Assembly: GCF_013466605.1 (NCBI RefSeq)
Contig: NZ_CP059162.1
Location: 2,914,001 to 2,978,000 of the forward strand
Length of the DNA: 64,000 nucleotides
Direction of reading: 5' to 3'
Origin: Pseudomonas chlororaphis subsp. aurantiaca
Lineage (GTDB): Bacteria > Pseudomonadota > Gammaproteobacteria > Pseudomonadales > Pseudomonadaceae
The notes under the pieces are model-generated. The model saw only the letters and a program-made list of their open reading frames with translations. It was not told the origin of the DNA and did not search any database. The first letter of the stretch is position 1. Every line of letters starts with the position of its first letter. A program made the position numbers and the translations under genes. Below, piece by piece: positions 1 to 13,289 of this stretch.

Positions 1-1
1 G

Positions 2-808
2 CGCAAGTCCGAGGCCAAGGCCGAGAAAAAACACAAGAAGCAGCACGAGGAAAAGCCGCGGGTGTTCGTGCTGGATTTCAGCGGCGACATCAAGGCTTCG
101 GCCACCGAGGGGCTGCGCCACGAAATCACCGCGCTGCTGAGCCTGGCCACGCCCAAGGACGAAGTGGTGCTGCGCCTGGAAAGCGCCGGCGGCATGGTGC
201 ACAGCTACGGCCTGGCTTCGTCGCAACTGGCGCGGATTCGCCAGGCCGGCGTGCCGCTGACGGTGTGCATCGACAAGGTCGCGGCCAGCGGCGGCTACAT
301 GATGGCGTGCATCGGCGAGAAGATCATCAGCGCGCCGTTCGCCATCCTTGGTTCGATCGGCGTGGTGGCGCAGTTGCCGAACGTCAACCGTCTGCTGAAA
401 AAGCACGACATCGACTTTGAAGTGCTGACCGCCGGCGAATACAAACGCACCCTGACCGTGTTTGGCGAAAACACCGAAAAGGGCCGGGAGAAGTTCCAGG
501 AAGACCTGGACGTCACCCATCAGCTGTTCAAGAACTTCGTTTCCCGTTACCGGCCGCAGCTGGTCATCGACGAGGTGGCCACCGGTGAAGTCTGGTTGGG
601 GGTCGCGGCGCAGGAGAAAAAGCTGGTCGACGAGCTGAAAACCAGCGACGAATACCTGGCCGAGCGCGCCAAGAGCGCCGAGCTGTACCACCTGCACTAC
701 GCCGAGCGCAAGAGCCTGCAGGAGCGGGTAGGGCTGGCGGCCAGCGGTTCTATCGACCGTGTGCTGCTGACCTGGTGGAGCCGCCTGACCCAGCAGCGTT
801 TCTGGTAA
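2..808 (+). CDS. sohB: Protease SohB, 5' end outside window
   Basis: Inner-membrane serine protease of the SppA/S49 family, thought to degrade membrane or signal-peptide-derived fragments. The frame is open from base 2, so the N-terminal membrane anchor lies upstream of the window; 268 residues are visible. A highly charged Lys/Glu linker comes first, then the S49 core. The nucleophile is the Ser of ASGGYMMAC (visible residue 96) and the likely general-base Lys is in GEYKRT (residue 148), the Ser-Lys dyad of this family. The conserved FAILGSIGVV stretch follows the Ser. The internal GTG at 62 is not a plausible start because the reading continues upstream. The stop is followed by a REP and a bidirectional terminator. 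Confidence 0.93.
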   Translation, partial: RKSEAKAEKKHKKQHEEKPRVFVLDFSGDIKASATEGLRHEITALLSLATPKDEVVLRLESAGGMVHSYGLASSQLARIRQAGVPLTVCIDKVAASGGYMMACIGEKIISAPFAILGSIGVVAQLPNVNRLLKKHDIDFEVLTAGEYKRTLTVFGENTEKGREKFQEDLDVTHQLFKNFVSRYRPQLVIDEVATGEVWLGVAAQEKKLVDELKTSDEYLAERAKSAELYHLHYAERKSLQERVGLAASGSIDRVLLTWWSRLTQQRFW

Positions 809-834
809 GGGACACCACGTGAATCGGTTTCTTC

Positions 835-861
835 TGTAGGCGCGAGGCTTGCCCGCGATCG
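835..861 (+). repeat. REP element (TGTAGG..GCGAGGCTTGCCCGC family)
   Basis: Single copy of the short palindromic extragenic repeat seen again at 29934, 48617 and 63622-63689. It lies 27 bases after the sohB stop, before the terminator. Confidence 0.7.
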
Positions 862-888
862 TCGGCGTCGCGGTAAAGATGGCAGGCA

Positions 889-930
889 CAAAAAAGCCCT
901 GGACCGGGAAACCGGTCCAGGGCTTTTTGT
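889..930. terminator. Bidirectional intrinsic terminator
   Basis: Perfect 13-bp stem AGCCCTGGACCGG / CCGGTCCAGGGCT (895-907 with 912-924) with a GAAA loop, an A run on the left and a T run on the right. It therefore terminates both the rightward sohB transcript and the leftward cysI-DUF934 transcript, which converge here. Confidence 0.9.
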
Positions 931-941
931 TGGCGCGGGCC

Positions 942-1436
942 TTAGCGGCGACGGAACAGCGGCAGCGGTTCGTCGGTGGCGGCCTGGTAGGTCACGGAGA
1001 AGTCCTTGAGGCTTTCCAGGGCTTCGTACGGGTCCTTGTCGGCGCGCAGGGCGTAGGCGTCGAACCCGCAGCGGCGCAGGTAGAACAGCTGGTCGCGCAA
1101 GATGTCGCCGATTGCCCGCAGCTCGCCCTTGAAGCCGTAACGGTCACGCAGCAGGCGGGCGTTGGAGTAGTTGCGGCCGTCGGTGAAGGCCGGGAAGTTC
1201 AGGGCGATGACCTGGAAGTGCTGCACGTCATCGCCGATCTCTTCGGCTTCTTCATCGCTGTCCAGCCACACGCCCAGGCCGCCGTCGCGGGCCTTGAGGG
1301 CATGAGCGTGCTCGCGCCACAGGGCCAGCGGCACGATCAGGTCGTCGCAGTTGGAAATGCCGTCGAGGGTCGCGTCCTTTGGCAGCAGGTGCCAGGTTTC
1401 GTCGATGACCTCGTTGTTCTTAATTATTCGCTGCAT
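942..1436 (-). CDS. DUF934 protein, CysI partner
   Basis: Small cytoplasmic protein (164 residues) of the DUF934 family, found in proteobacteria immediately downstream of the CysI-type sulfite reductase and often annotated as an oxidoreductase. The biochemical role is not established; context implies assimilatory sulfate reduction. The C-terminal half has the family's FPAFTDGRNYSNARLLR and RRCGFDAYALR stretches. Start chosen at ATG 1436 (MQRIIKNNEV), which overlaps the end of cysI by 17 bases and implies translational coupling. An upstream in-frame start at 1466 would lie deeper in cysI and is less likely. Transcription ends at the 889-930 hairpin. Confidence 0.9.
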   Translation of the reverse strand: MQRIIKNNEVIDETWHLLPKDATLDGISNCDDLIVPLALWREHAHALKARDGGLGVWLDSDEEAEEIGDDVQHFQVIALNFPAFTDGRNYSNARLLRDRYGFKGELRAIGDILRDQLFYLRRCGFDAYALRADKDPYEALESLKDFSVTYQAATDEPLPLFRRR

Positions 1437-3078
1437 AGACGCGCTCCTTGAAGAGGTCGATGCCAATACGTTGGTAGGTGTCGATGAAGCGCTCGTCTTC
1501 GGTACGTTGTTCCACGTACACGTCGATCAGCTTCGAGATCACGTCGGGCATATCGTCCTGGGCGAAGGACGGGCCGAGGATCTTGCCCAGGCTGGCGTCG
1601 CGGCTGGCGCTGCCACCCAGGGAAACCTGATAGAACTCTTCACCTTTCTTGTCCACGCCGAGGATGCCGATGTGGCCCACGTGGTGGTGGCCGCAGGCGT
1701 TCATGCAGCCGGAGATGTTCAGGTCCAGCTCGCCGATGTCGAACAGGTAGTCCAGGTCGTCGAAACGGCGCTGGATGGATTCGGCGATCGGGATCGACTT
1801 GGCGTTGGCCAGGGAGCAGAAATCCCCGCCCGGGCAGCAGATGATGTCGGTCAGCAGGCCGATGTTCGGCGTGGCGAAACCTTGCTCGCGCAGCTCGCCC
1901 CACAGGGTGAACAGCTGGCTCTGCTCGACGTCGGCGAGAATCACGTTCTGCTCGTGGGAGGTGCGCAGCTGGCCGAAGCTGTAGCGATCGGCGAGGTCGG
2001 CGATGCCGTCCAGCTGCTTGTCGGTGACGTCGCCCGGGGCTACGCCGGTGGGTTTCAGCGACAGGGTCACGGCGACATAACCCGGTTTCTTGTGGGCCAG
2101 GGTGTTGCGCGTGCGCCAGCGGGCGAAGCCCGGATATTGTTTGTCGAGCTCGGCCAGTTCGGCGTCCTGGTTGGCCAGGGCCTTGTAGTCCGGATCGACG
2201 AAGTGCTTGGCCACGCGATGCACTTCGGCTTCGGTCAGGGTGGTCTGGCCGCCGCGCAGGTAGGTCATTTCCGCTTCGACCTTCTCGGCGAACACCTCTG
2301 GGGTCAGGGCCTTGACCAGGATCTTGATCCGCGCCTTGTACTTGTTGTCGCGCCGGCCGTAGCGGTTGTAGACCCGCAGGATGGCGTCGAGGTAGCTCAA
2401 CAGGTCCTGCCACGGCAGGAACTCGTTGATGAAGGCGCCGACCACCGGGGTCCGGCCCAGGCCGCCACCGACCAGGACCCGGAAGCCCAGCTCGCCGGCG
2501 GCGTTGTGCACCGGCTCCAGGCCGATGTCGTGGACTTCGATGGCCGCGCGGTCCGAGGTCGAACCGTTGATGGCGATCTTGAACTTGCGCGGCAGGTAGG
2601 CGAACTCAGGGTGGAAGGTGGTCCACTGACGGACGATTTCACACCAGGGGCGCGGGTCGATCAGCTCGTCGGCGGCGACGCCGGCGAACTGGTCGGTGGT
2701 GACGTTGCGCAGGCAGTTGCCGCTGGTCTGGATGGCGTGCATCTGCACGGTCGCCAGCTCAGCCAGGATGTCCGGGATGTCTTCCAGCGCCGGCCAGTTG
2801 AACTGCACGTTCTGCCGGGTACTGATGTGGGCGTAGCCCTTGTCGTAGTCGCGAGCGATCTTGGCCATCATCCGTGCTTGGCGCGAAGTCAGCTGGCCAT
2901 AAGGCACCGCCACCCGCAGCATCGGGGCAAAACGTTGGATATAGAGGCCATTCTGCAGGCGCAGAGGGCGGAATTCTTCTTCGCTCAGCTCGCCTGCCAG
3001 ATAGCGCCGGGTCTGATCACGGAACTGCTTGACGCGGTCCTCGATGATCCGCTGATCGTACTCGTCGTATACGTACAT
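1420..3078 (-). CDS. cysI: Sulfite reductase hemoprotein (nitrite/sulfite reductase family)
   Basis: Assimilatory reduction of sulfite to sulfide on a coupled siroheme/4Fe-4S centre. The protein has 552 residues, starting at MYVYDEYDQR (ATG 3078). The four cluster and siroheme ligands are visible as C415-x5-C421 and C458-x3-C462 (GCMNACG). The ferredoxin-like half-domains occur twice (around STRQNVQFNW and RTSHEQNVIL), as expected for this family. Residues upstream of 3078 in the longer open frame read as non-coding. It is first in an operon with the DUF934 gene. In pseudomonads this type acts as CysI without a neighbouring CysJ flavoprotein, so the electron donor is probably ferredoxin or another small carrier (inference). 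Confidence 0.94.
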   Translation of the reverse strand: MYVYDEYDQRIIEDRVKQFRDQTRRYLAGELSEEEFRPLRLQNGLYIQRFAPMLRVAVPYGQLTSRQARMMAKIARDYDKGYAHISTRQNVQFNWPALEDIPDILAELATVQMHAIQTSGNCLRNVTTDQFAGVAADELIDPRPWCEIVRQWTTFHPEFAYLPRKFKIAINGSTSDRAAIEVHDIGLEPVHNAAGELGFRVLVGGGLGRTPVVGAFINEFLPWQDLLSYLDAILRVYNRYGRRDNKYKARIKILVKALTPEVFAEKVEAEMTYLRGGQTTLTEAEVHRVAKHFVDPDYKALANQDAELAELDKQYPGFARWRTRNTLAHKKPGYVAVTLSLKPTGVAPGDVTDKQLDGIADLADRYSFGQLRTSHEQNVILADVEQSQLFTLWGELREQGFATPNIGLLTDIICCPGGDFCSLANAKSIPIAESIQRRFDDLDYLFDIGELDLNISGCMNACGHHHVGHIGILGVDKKGEEFYQVSLGGSASRDASLGKILGPSFAQDDMPDVISKLIDVYVEQRTEDERFIDTYQRIGIDLFKERVYAANN

Positions 3079-3347
3079 ATAGATCCTGTTCTCAGGCTTA
3101 TCAGGTGACGCAGAGGCGGATGTCACCCAAGAAATTCTGCGCGCACGGCCGCGCACTCCCAACGGAGCCGGGCGAAGATACCAGTTTGCAGTTATGCGCA
3201 AAAGTGATGTTTGAGTATATGCAAAGAACCAAAACGACTAACGGTATCCAACCGGCTCAAACCCACATTTGTGGTGAGGGCAATCCTCGACTTAACTGTG
3301 CTCGAGTCTTTGTGCAGTCACCGATAAAACCGACAAGAGGCGATGCT

Positions 3348-3461
3348 ATGAGCAATCCAACCAAGGCAAGGAAAAGCGACAGCGCTGTCGATGCTTGGGC
3401 CATTCTCTTTCTGATCATTCTGGTCGTGGGAGCGGCGGTGTTCTGGGTCAGTCATCAATAA
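3348..3461 (+). CDS. Small single-span membrane protein, 37 aa
   Basis: Unrecognised 37-residue peptide starting MSNPTKARKS, with a charged N-terminus and one hydrophobic segment (about residues 17-34, WAILFLIILVVGAAVFWV). ATG 3348 is preceded by AAGAGG at 3335-3340, a good ribosome binding site. It is divergent from cysI and followed 115 bases later by the binding-protein gene. The N-in orientation suggested by the positive N-terminus and the clear Shine-Dalgarno argue that it is real; no function can be assigned. Confidence 0.6.
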   Translation: MSNPTKARKSDSAVDAWAILFLIILVVGAAVFWVSHQ

Positions 3462-3576
3462 TTGCGGTCGAGCGATGAACAGAGTCCGAATTGTCTGTGG
3501 GAAATGACGATTTGCCGACATTGGCCAGTATTTTGCCAGTTATACTGCAGGGCAATATTCCGGGACTCTGGTCGCA

Positions 3577-4674
3577 ATGTTCAATGCGTTTGGTAAGTGT
3601 CTGCTGCTGGTGCTGCTTGTACTGAGTCCAGCGTTCTGGGCCATGGCCCATGCCACCTCGGTCGTGTTTTTGAACCCGGGCCACTCCACTGAAACCTTCT
3701 GGGTCGGTTATTCACAGTTCATGCAGGCCGCGGCCAACGACCTCGGCCTGGATCTGCGCGTGCGTTATTCGCAGCGCGATTCGCAAACCACCATCCGCCA
3801 GGCCCGGGAAGCCCTGCAGGGGCCGGACCGGCCGGATTACCTGGTGGTGGTCAACGAGCAATATGTCGCGCCGGAGATCCTGCGCCTGTCCCAGGGCTGC
3901 GGGGTGAAACTGTTCGTCGTCAACAACGCGCTGACCGCCGATCAGCAACGCTTGCTGGGCGAGCGCCAGAGCCGTTATCCCGACTGGATCGGCAGCATGA
4001 TCGCCAACGACGAGGAAGCCGGCTACCTGATGCTCAAGGAACTGATCCGTCGTCACGGTCCGTTAGCCCCAGGGCAGTACATCGACTTGCTGGCGTTCTC
4101 GGGGGTGAAGAACACCCCGGTGGCGCAATCCCGTGAGCAGGGTCTGCAACGAGCGCTGGCCGAACATCCAGAGGTGCGGCTACGGCAGCTGGTGTATGGC
4201 GAGTGGAATCGCCAGCGCGCCTTTGAGCAGGCCCAGCAGTTGCTCAAGCGCTATCCGCAGACGCAATTGGTCTGGTCGGCCAACGACGAGATGGCCCTGG
4301 GGGCGATGGAGGCGCTGGAACAGCAGGGGCGGCGACCGGGCAAGGATGTGCTGTTCAGCGCCCTGAACAGCTCGCCACAGGCCTTGCAGGCGTTGATCGA
4401 CGGACGCTTGACGGCGCTGATCGCCGGGCACTTCACCCTGGGGGGCTGGGCGATGGTGGTGCTCAACGACGATGCCCGGGGGCTGAACCCTGCGGCCCAT
4501 GGTGGCCCGAGCTGGCAGCTGGATGTGTTCCAGCTACTGGACAAGGTCCAGGCGCAACGCCTGCTTGAATTGCAGGGCTCGCAGCAGTATGGCGTGGATT
4601 TTCGCGGGCTGTCGGTCGAGGGTAAGCAGGCCGGCTACCGTTATCCCTTCTCGCTGAATCTTTTACTGCACTGA
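3577..4674 (+). CDS. Orphan periplasmic substrate-binding protein (sugar-type)
   Basis: Type I periplasmic binding protein, 365 residues, with a Sec signal peptide (about 1-25, ending near FWAMAHA). The mature part has the two-lobed fold seen in sugar SBPs and LuxP: FLNPGHSTETFWVGY at the first strand and WSANDEMALGAMEAL in the hinge region. No permease or ATPase gene is nearby, so it may feed a distant ABC transporter or act as the sensor arm of a two-component system, as LuxP-like proteins do (inference). The ligand is unknown. It converges with the DUF2970 gene, leaving only 7 bases between stops. Confidence 0.8.
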   Translation: MFNAFGKCLLLVLLVLSPAFWAMAHATSVVFLNPGHSTETFWVGYSQFMQAAANDLGLDLRVRYSQRDSQTTIRQAREALQGPDRPDYLVVVNEQYVAPEILRLSQGCGVKLFVVNNALTADQQRLLGERQSRYPDWIGSMIANDEEAGYLMLKELIRRHGPLAPGQYIDLLAFSGVKNTPVAQSREQGLQRALAEHPEVRLRQLVYGEWNRQRAFEQAQQLLKRYPQTQLVWSANDEMALGAMEALEQQGRRPGKDVLFSALNSSPQALQALIDGRLTALIAGHFTLGGWAMVVLNDDARGLNPAAHGGPSWQLDVFQLLDKVQAQRLLELQGSQQYGVDFRGLSVEGKQAGYRYPFSLNLLLH

Positions 4675-4681
4675 CAAGCGT

Positions 4682-4900
4682 TCAAAGCCCTGCCAGGTGC
4701 ACTACCAGCTTGACGATACCGAACAGGGTCAAGGCGAACACCGCGGTGAACAGAATGCCCAGGATCACGAAATGGCTGGGCTTGCCGTGGGTGAAGTCGC
4801 GCTTGCGGTTCTTGCCGCTCTGTACGCCAAAGGCGGCAGCGGCGACGCTTTGCAGCATCTGCCAAAGGGTCGGCGGCTTGTCGTTGATGGGGTCGTCCAT
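4682..4900 (-). CDS. DUF2970 small membrane protein
   Basis: Protein of 72 residues starting MDDPINDKPP (ATG 4900). It has the DUF2970 pattern: an N-terminal amphipathic part (LWQMLQSVAAAAFGVQ), a basic stretch (KNRKRDF) and a C-terminal hydrophobic helix (about residues 44-66). Function unknown in all members. It follows metH on the same strand, about 106 bases downstream. A GC-rich hairpin (GCGGGAGC / GCTCCCGC, about 4970-4988) without a T run lies between, so read-through from metH is possible. The longer open frame starting at 4999 lacks sense as protein. Confidence 0.85.
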   Translation of the reverse strand: MDDPINDKPPTLWQMLQSVAAAAFGVQSGKNRKRDFTHGKPSHFVILGILFTAVFALTLFGIVKLVVHLAGL

Positions 4901-5006
4901 AAATCCCTCGACACAAGTGGGTGTAGGGAAAGCATAGACAATACCGCTTGTTCCAGCCTGCGGGAGCGCCGACCGGCGGCTCCCGCAAGTGAAGTGCACT
5001 GGGTTT

Positions 5007-8717
<3,711 letters not shown>

Positions 8718-8873
8718 GAAAGACTACCTGGAAGGGCCATTACGAAGGGCGAGGATCATAGCAAACCTGTGCGCTTTTAGAGCATGCGGCGGTTTTGCAT
8801 GAATATCGCTCATGTTGGTGGTGGTGCTGGCCCGGTAGAATCGCCGGATTTTCTTATGGATTGGACCAGGGAT

Positions 8874-11165
8874 ATGTCTTACCGCGTTGTCATCGGCAGT
8901 GCGCTGCTGCTTTTAAGTTCGTTCGCCAGCGCCCAGGGTCCCGCGCCAGCGATCTCCTACACCCGCGATATCCAGCCGATCTTCACCGAGAAATGCGTGG
9001 CCTGCCATGCCTGCTACGACTCGGCCTGCCAGCTCAACCTGGGCAGCGGCGAGGGCGCGGCCCGTGGCGCCTCGAAGATCCCGGTGTACGACGGCGAACG
9101 CAGCAAGGCGCAGACGCCGACCCGCTTGTTCTACGACGCTTCCGGCAAGCACGCCTGGCAGGGCATGGGCTTCTACTCGGTGCTCGATGCCCAGGGCAGC
9201 CAGGCGGCGCTGATGGCGCGCATGCTCGAGCTGGGGCACAAGACGCCGTTGCAACCCAACGCCAAGCTGCCGGACGACATTGTCCTGGGCCTGAACCGCG
9301 AGAACATGTGTGCGCAACCGGCCGAATTCGACGGTTATGCCAGGGCCCATCCGCGCGAAGGCATGCCGCTGGCGGTGACCGGCCTGACCGATCAGCAATA
9401 CCAGACCCTGCAACGCTGGCTGGCCTCCGGTGCGCCGATCGACGAGCAGGGTCTGGCGCCGAGCGCCAAGGAAGCGATGCAGGTGCTGCAGTGGGAAAAC
9501 CTGCTCAATGCCCCGGGCGCCCGGGAAAGCCTGGTGGCCCGCTGGTTGTTCGAGCACTGGTTCCTCGCCCACATCTATTTCGAAGGCGGCGAGCCGGGGC
9601 ATTTCTTCCAGTGGGTACGTTCGCGCACGCCGAGCGGCCAGCCGATCGACCTGATCAACACCCGCCGGCCCAACGATGACCCAGGCACCCAGGTGTATTA
9701 CCGCCTGTGGCCAGTGCAGGGGGTGATCGTGCACAAGACCCACATCACCTACCCGCTGAGCGCGGCGAAGATGGCGCGGATCAAGACCCTGTTCTACAGC
9801 GGCGATTATCAGGTCACTGCGCTGCCGGGTTATGGCCCGGGCCGCCGCGCCAACCCGTTCGAGACCTTCGAGGCGATTCCGGCCAAGGCCCGCTACCAGT
9901 TCATGCTGGATAACGCCGAGTACTTCGTGCGTACCTTTATCCGCGGCCCGGTGTGCCGCGGGCAGATCGCCACCGACGTGATCCGCGACAACTTCTGGGC
10001 GCTGTTCCAGGCCCCGGAACACGACCTCTACATCACCGACCCGGCCTACCGCGGCCAGGCCACGCCGCTGCTGGCCATGCCTGGGCAGAATGATGATGTC
10101 GGCAGCGTGCTGAGCCTGTGGCTGGCCTACCGCGACAAGCGCAACGAATACGAGATCCTGCGCCGCGACTCCTACGCCGCCGCGCCGCCGCCGAGCTGGT
10201 CGACCCTGTGGGCGGGCAACGACAACGCGCTGCTGAGCATCTTCCGCCACTTCGACAGCGCCTCGGTGACCAAGGGCCTGATCGGCGAGGTGCCGCAGAC
10301 CATGTGGCTGTTCGACTACCCGCTGCTGGAGCGCACCTACTACCAGCTGGCGGTCAACTTCGACGTGTTCGGCAATGTCTCGCACCAGGCGCAGACCCGG
10401 CTGTACTTCGACCTGATCCGCAACGGCGCCGAGCAGAACTTCCTGCGCCTGATGCCCGCCGGCACCCGCGAGGACTTCCTCGACGATTGGTACCAGAACA
10501 GCGGCAAGTTCAAGATGTGGCTGGACTACGAGTCCATCGACGACGACAAGGCCAGCGCCCTGGTCCTGGACGAGAAGGACCCGAAACGCGACTTCGCCCG
10601 CCAGCTGCTGAGCCGCTACGGCGACCTCAATGCGCGGCCCGATCCGATCAACCGCTGTGACGGCGCCTACTGCTCGCGGCCGAACATCGACCCGGCGCTG
10701 CAGAGTGCCGAACAGGCCCTCAGCGGCCTGGTTTCGCGGCCGGCGGCCGGCATGCGGGTCATCGACCTGCTGCCGGAGGCCACCATGCTGCGCATCCAGG
10801 CGCCGAGCGGCAAACGGGTGTTCTACAGCATGCTGCGCAACCGCGCCCACAGTAACGTGGCGTTCCTGCTGGGCGAGTCGCTGCGCTACCAGCCGGGCCT
10901 GGACACCCTGACCATCTACCCGGGCGTGCTCAGCAGCTACCCGAACTTCATGTTCAATATTCCTGCCGGGCAGGTGCCGGAGTTCGTGGCCGAGATGGAA
11001 AACGCCAAGGATGCCCACCGTTTCGAGAAAATCGTCGAGCGCTGGGGGATCCGTCGCAGCCATCCGCAGTTCTGGCAGTACTTCCACGACCAGACCCAGT
11101 ACATCCTGGAAACCGATCCGAAAGAGGCGGGGGTACTGGACATGAACCGCTACGAGAACCTCTGA
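8874..11165 (+). CDS. cti: Cis/trans fatty acid isomerase, periplasmic cytochrome c type
   Basis: Converts cis-unsaturated acyl chains of membrane phospholipids to trans in response to solvent, heat or osmotic stress, a trait largely of Pseudomonas and Vibrio. The protein has 763 residues with a signal peptide (about 1-20, SSFASAQ) and a cytochrome-c type heme site C41-x2-C44-H45. Two more Cys, 47 and 52, sit in the same loop. Start chosen at ATG 8874 because it gives an immediate signal peptide and has AGGGA just upstream; earlier in-frame starts (8784, 8856) do not. A GC-rich hairpin without T run follows the stop at about 11189-11216. No regulator is adjacent. Confidence 0.95.
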   Translation: MSYRVVIGSALLLLSSFASAQGPAPAISYTRDIQPIFTEKCVACHACYDSACQLNLGSGEGAARGASKIPVYDGERSKAQTPTRLFYDASGKHAWQGMGFYSVLDAQGSQAALMARMLELGHKTPLQPNAKLPDDIVLGLNRENMCAQPAEFDGYARAHPREGMPLAVTGLTDQQYQTLQRWLASGAPIDEQGLAPSAKEAMQVLQWENLLNAPGARESLVARWLFEHWFLAHIYFEGGEPGHFFQWVRSRTPSGQPIDLINTRRPNDDPGTQVYYRLWPVQGVIVHKTHITYPLSAAKMARIKTLFYSGDYQVTALPGYGPGRRANPFETFEAIPAKARYQFMLDNAEYFVRTFIRGPVCRGQIATDVIRDNFWALFQAPEHDLYITDPAYRGQATPLLAMPGQNDDVGSVLSLWLAYRDKRNEYEILRRDSYAAAPPPSWSTLWAGNDNALLSIFRHFDSASVTKGLIGEVPQTMWLFDYPLLERTYYQLAVNFDVFGNVSHQAQTRLYFDLIRNGAEQNFLRLMPAGTREDFLDDWYQNSGKFKMWLDYESIDDDKASALVLDEKDPKRDFARQLLSRYGDLNARPDPINRCDGAYCSRPNIDPALQSAEQALSGLVSRPAAGMRVIDLLPEATMLRIQAPSGKRVFYSMLRNRAHSNVAFLLGESLRYQPGLDTLTIYPGVLSSYPNFMFNIPAGQVPEFVAEMENAKDAHRFEKIVERWGIRRSHPQFWQYFHDQTQYILETDPKEAGVLDMNRYENL

Positions 11166-11312
11166 CGGCGCCAAGCCCTTGAAATTCCGGGCCGGAGCCC
11201 TCAGGTTCCGGCCCGGCCCATCCCGCAAGAGCCTTGTTAAAAAGTCCCAGGCGTTGCGTCGACCACGCAGCGCGGGCCTATCGACCAAGGTCTATCCCGA
11301 CAAAAATACTAG

Positions 11313-11954
<642 letters not shown>

Positions 11955-11974
11955 GGCGTTCGCTGCGAACATGA

Positions 11975-12003
11975 AAAACGGCGCCCCGTGAGCGCCGTTT
12001 TTT
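11975..12003 (+). terminator. Intrinsic terminator of nfuA
   Basis: Stem AAACGGCGC / GCGCCGTTT closing a short CCCGTGA loop, followed by a run of T residues through 12003. Because A residues flank the other side, it may also stop leftward cobM transcription. Confidence 0.88.
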
Positions 12004-12047
12004 ATGCCTGATGCTTGTGATTTGAGGTGCGCCGTGTCGCCTGCTCT

Positions 12048-12794
12048 TCAAGGCCGATATAAATGCGCATGCCCCGCGCGATACAACGACGACTCGCTGA
12101 AACTGTCTGTGGCCAGTACCCGGCCCACCAGGATCAGCGCCGTGCGCCGAAAGCCCTTGGCCTGGACCTTTTCGGCAATGTCCGCCAGCGTGCCCAGCAC
12201 CCAGTCCTGGTCCGGCCAGGTCGCCCGGTGCACCACGGCAATCGGGCAGTCGGCGCCGTAGTGGGGCAGCAGCTCGGCGACAATCTTCTGCAGATGGTTG
12301 ACCCCCAGGTGAATCGCCATGGTGGTGCCGTGGGCGGCCAGGCTGGCGAATGCCTCGCCGGCGGGCATCGAGGTCTTGTCGGCATAGCGGGTCAGGATCA
12401 CGCTCTGGGCGACGTCCGGCAGGGTCAGTTCGGCCCCCAGCAAGGCGGCGCAGGCCGCGGTGGCGGTCACGCCGGGGATGATCTCGAAGGGGATGCCCAG
12501 ATCGCGCAGGCAGCGAATCTGCTCGCCGATGGCGCCGTACAGGCTCGGGTCGCCGGAATGTACCCGGGCCACGTCCTGGCCCTTGGCATGGGCGTCCTTG
12601 ATCAGCTCGATGATCTGTTCCAGGTGCAGTTCGGCGCTGTTGACCAGCTGTTCGGCGCTATGGCCCTGGAGCACGGCTTCGGGCACCAGGGAGCCGGCAT
12701 AGATAATGACCGGGCAGCTGTGGATCAGCCGCTGGCCCTTGACGGTGATCAGTTCCGGGTCGCCGGGACCTGCGCCGATAAAAAAGACGGTCAT
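12048..12794 (-). CDS. cobM: Precorrin-4 C11-methyltransferase
   Basis: AdoMet-dependent methylation at C11 of precorrin-4 to precorrin-5 in the aerobic cobalamin pathway. The 248 residues cover the standard tetrapyrrole methylase fold: GAGPGDPELITVKG at residues 8-21, the HSGDPSLYG loop, and the VHRATWPDQ region of the C-terminal lobe. It is the last gene of the leftward cbtB-cbtA-cobE-cobM operon, 81 bases after cobE, so it should be under the cobalamin riboswitch at 14305-14508. Confidence 0.96.
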   Translation of the reverse strand: MTVFFIGAGPGDPELITVKGQRLIHSCPVIIYAGSLVPEAVLQGHSAEQLVNSAELHLEQIIELIKDAHAKGQDVARVHSGDPSLYGAIGEQIRCLRDLGIPFEIIPGVTATAACAALLGAELTLPDVAQSVILTRYADKTSMPAGEAFASLAAHGTTMAIHLGVNHLQKIVAELLPHYGADCPIAVVHRATWPDQDWVLGTLADIAEKVQAKGFRRTALILVGRVLATDSFSESSLYRAGHAHLYRP

Positions 12795-12875
12795 GGCGTT
12801 CTCCTGTGAAAAAAGGGGCGGGGCAACCTCACAGATGAAGATTGCTCATGATCAGTGGCGGGGATTATCGAAGAT

Positions 12876-13289
12876 TTACCCGGAGCAGGCCAAGGCGAGG
12901 GTCGCCTGGGCGTATTTCTGCCGCGGGACCAGCAGCTTTGCCGGGCCTCGGGCCAGCTGTTCGGCCAGGGCCAGGGCGGCGCTTTCGGCAACCCCGTAAC
13001 AGCCGGTACGCTCGTAGGCGATCTCTGAACGATGGCTGAGTTGCAGCACATAAGGCGTCAGTTGGCGGCTGCTGAAACAGGTCAGGGGCAGTCCCAGTTG
13101 CGCGGCCAGGGCCAGCAGGCCGGGCTCCTCGCGTTTCAGGTCGATGCTGGCCAGTGCCTTGATCTGCCCGAGGTCGATGCGGTGGGCGCTCAGGGTCTGG
13201 TCGAGCAGGGCGCGCAAGGTCTCCACCGGGCAGCCCCGCTGGCAGCCCAGGCCGACCACCAGGGTCGGCGCTGTGCTGGCAGCCGTCAT
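12876..13289 (-). CDS. cobE: Cobalamin biosynthesis protein CobE (CbiG C-terminal domain)
   Basis: Small protein of 137 residues corresponding to the C-terminal domain of CbiG, here encoded alone as in other aerobic-pathway organisms. The precise role is not firmly established; it is needed for efficient corrin synthesis. Recognisable parts are VVGLGCQRGCP near the N-terminus, IASIDLK-type sequence (LASIDLKREEPGLL) and CYGVAESAAL towards the C-terminus. ATG 13289 overlaps the cbtA stop in an ATGA arrangement, so translation is coupled. The longer frame starting at 13559 is a shadow of cbtA. Confidence 0.93.
   Translation of the reverse strand: MTAASTAPTLVVGLGCQRGCPVETLRALLDQTLSAHRIDLGQIKALASIDLKREEPGLLALAAQLGLPLTCFSSRQLTPYVLQLSHRSEIAYERTGCYGVAESAALALAEQLARGPAKLLVPRQKYAQATLALACSG

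Noticed and set aside
8913..11288. 791-residue open frame antisense to cti
   Set aside because: GC-driven shadow; cti has a signal peptide, heme motif and proper start on the other strand.
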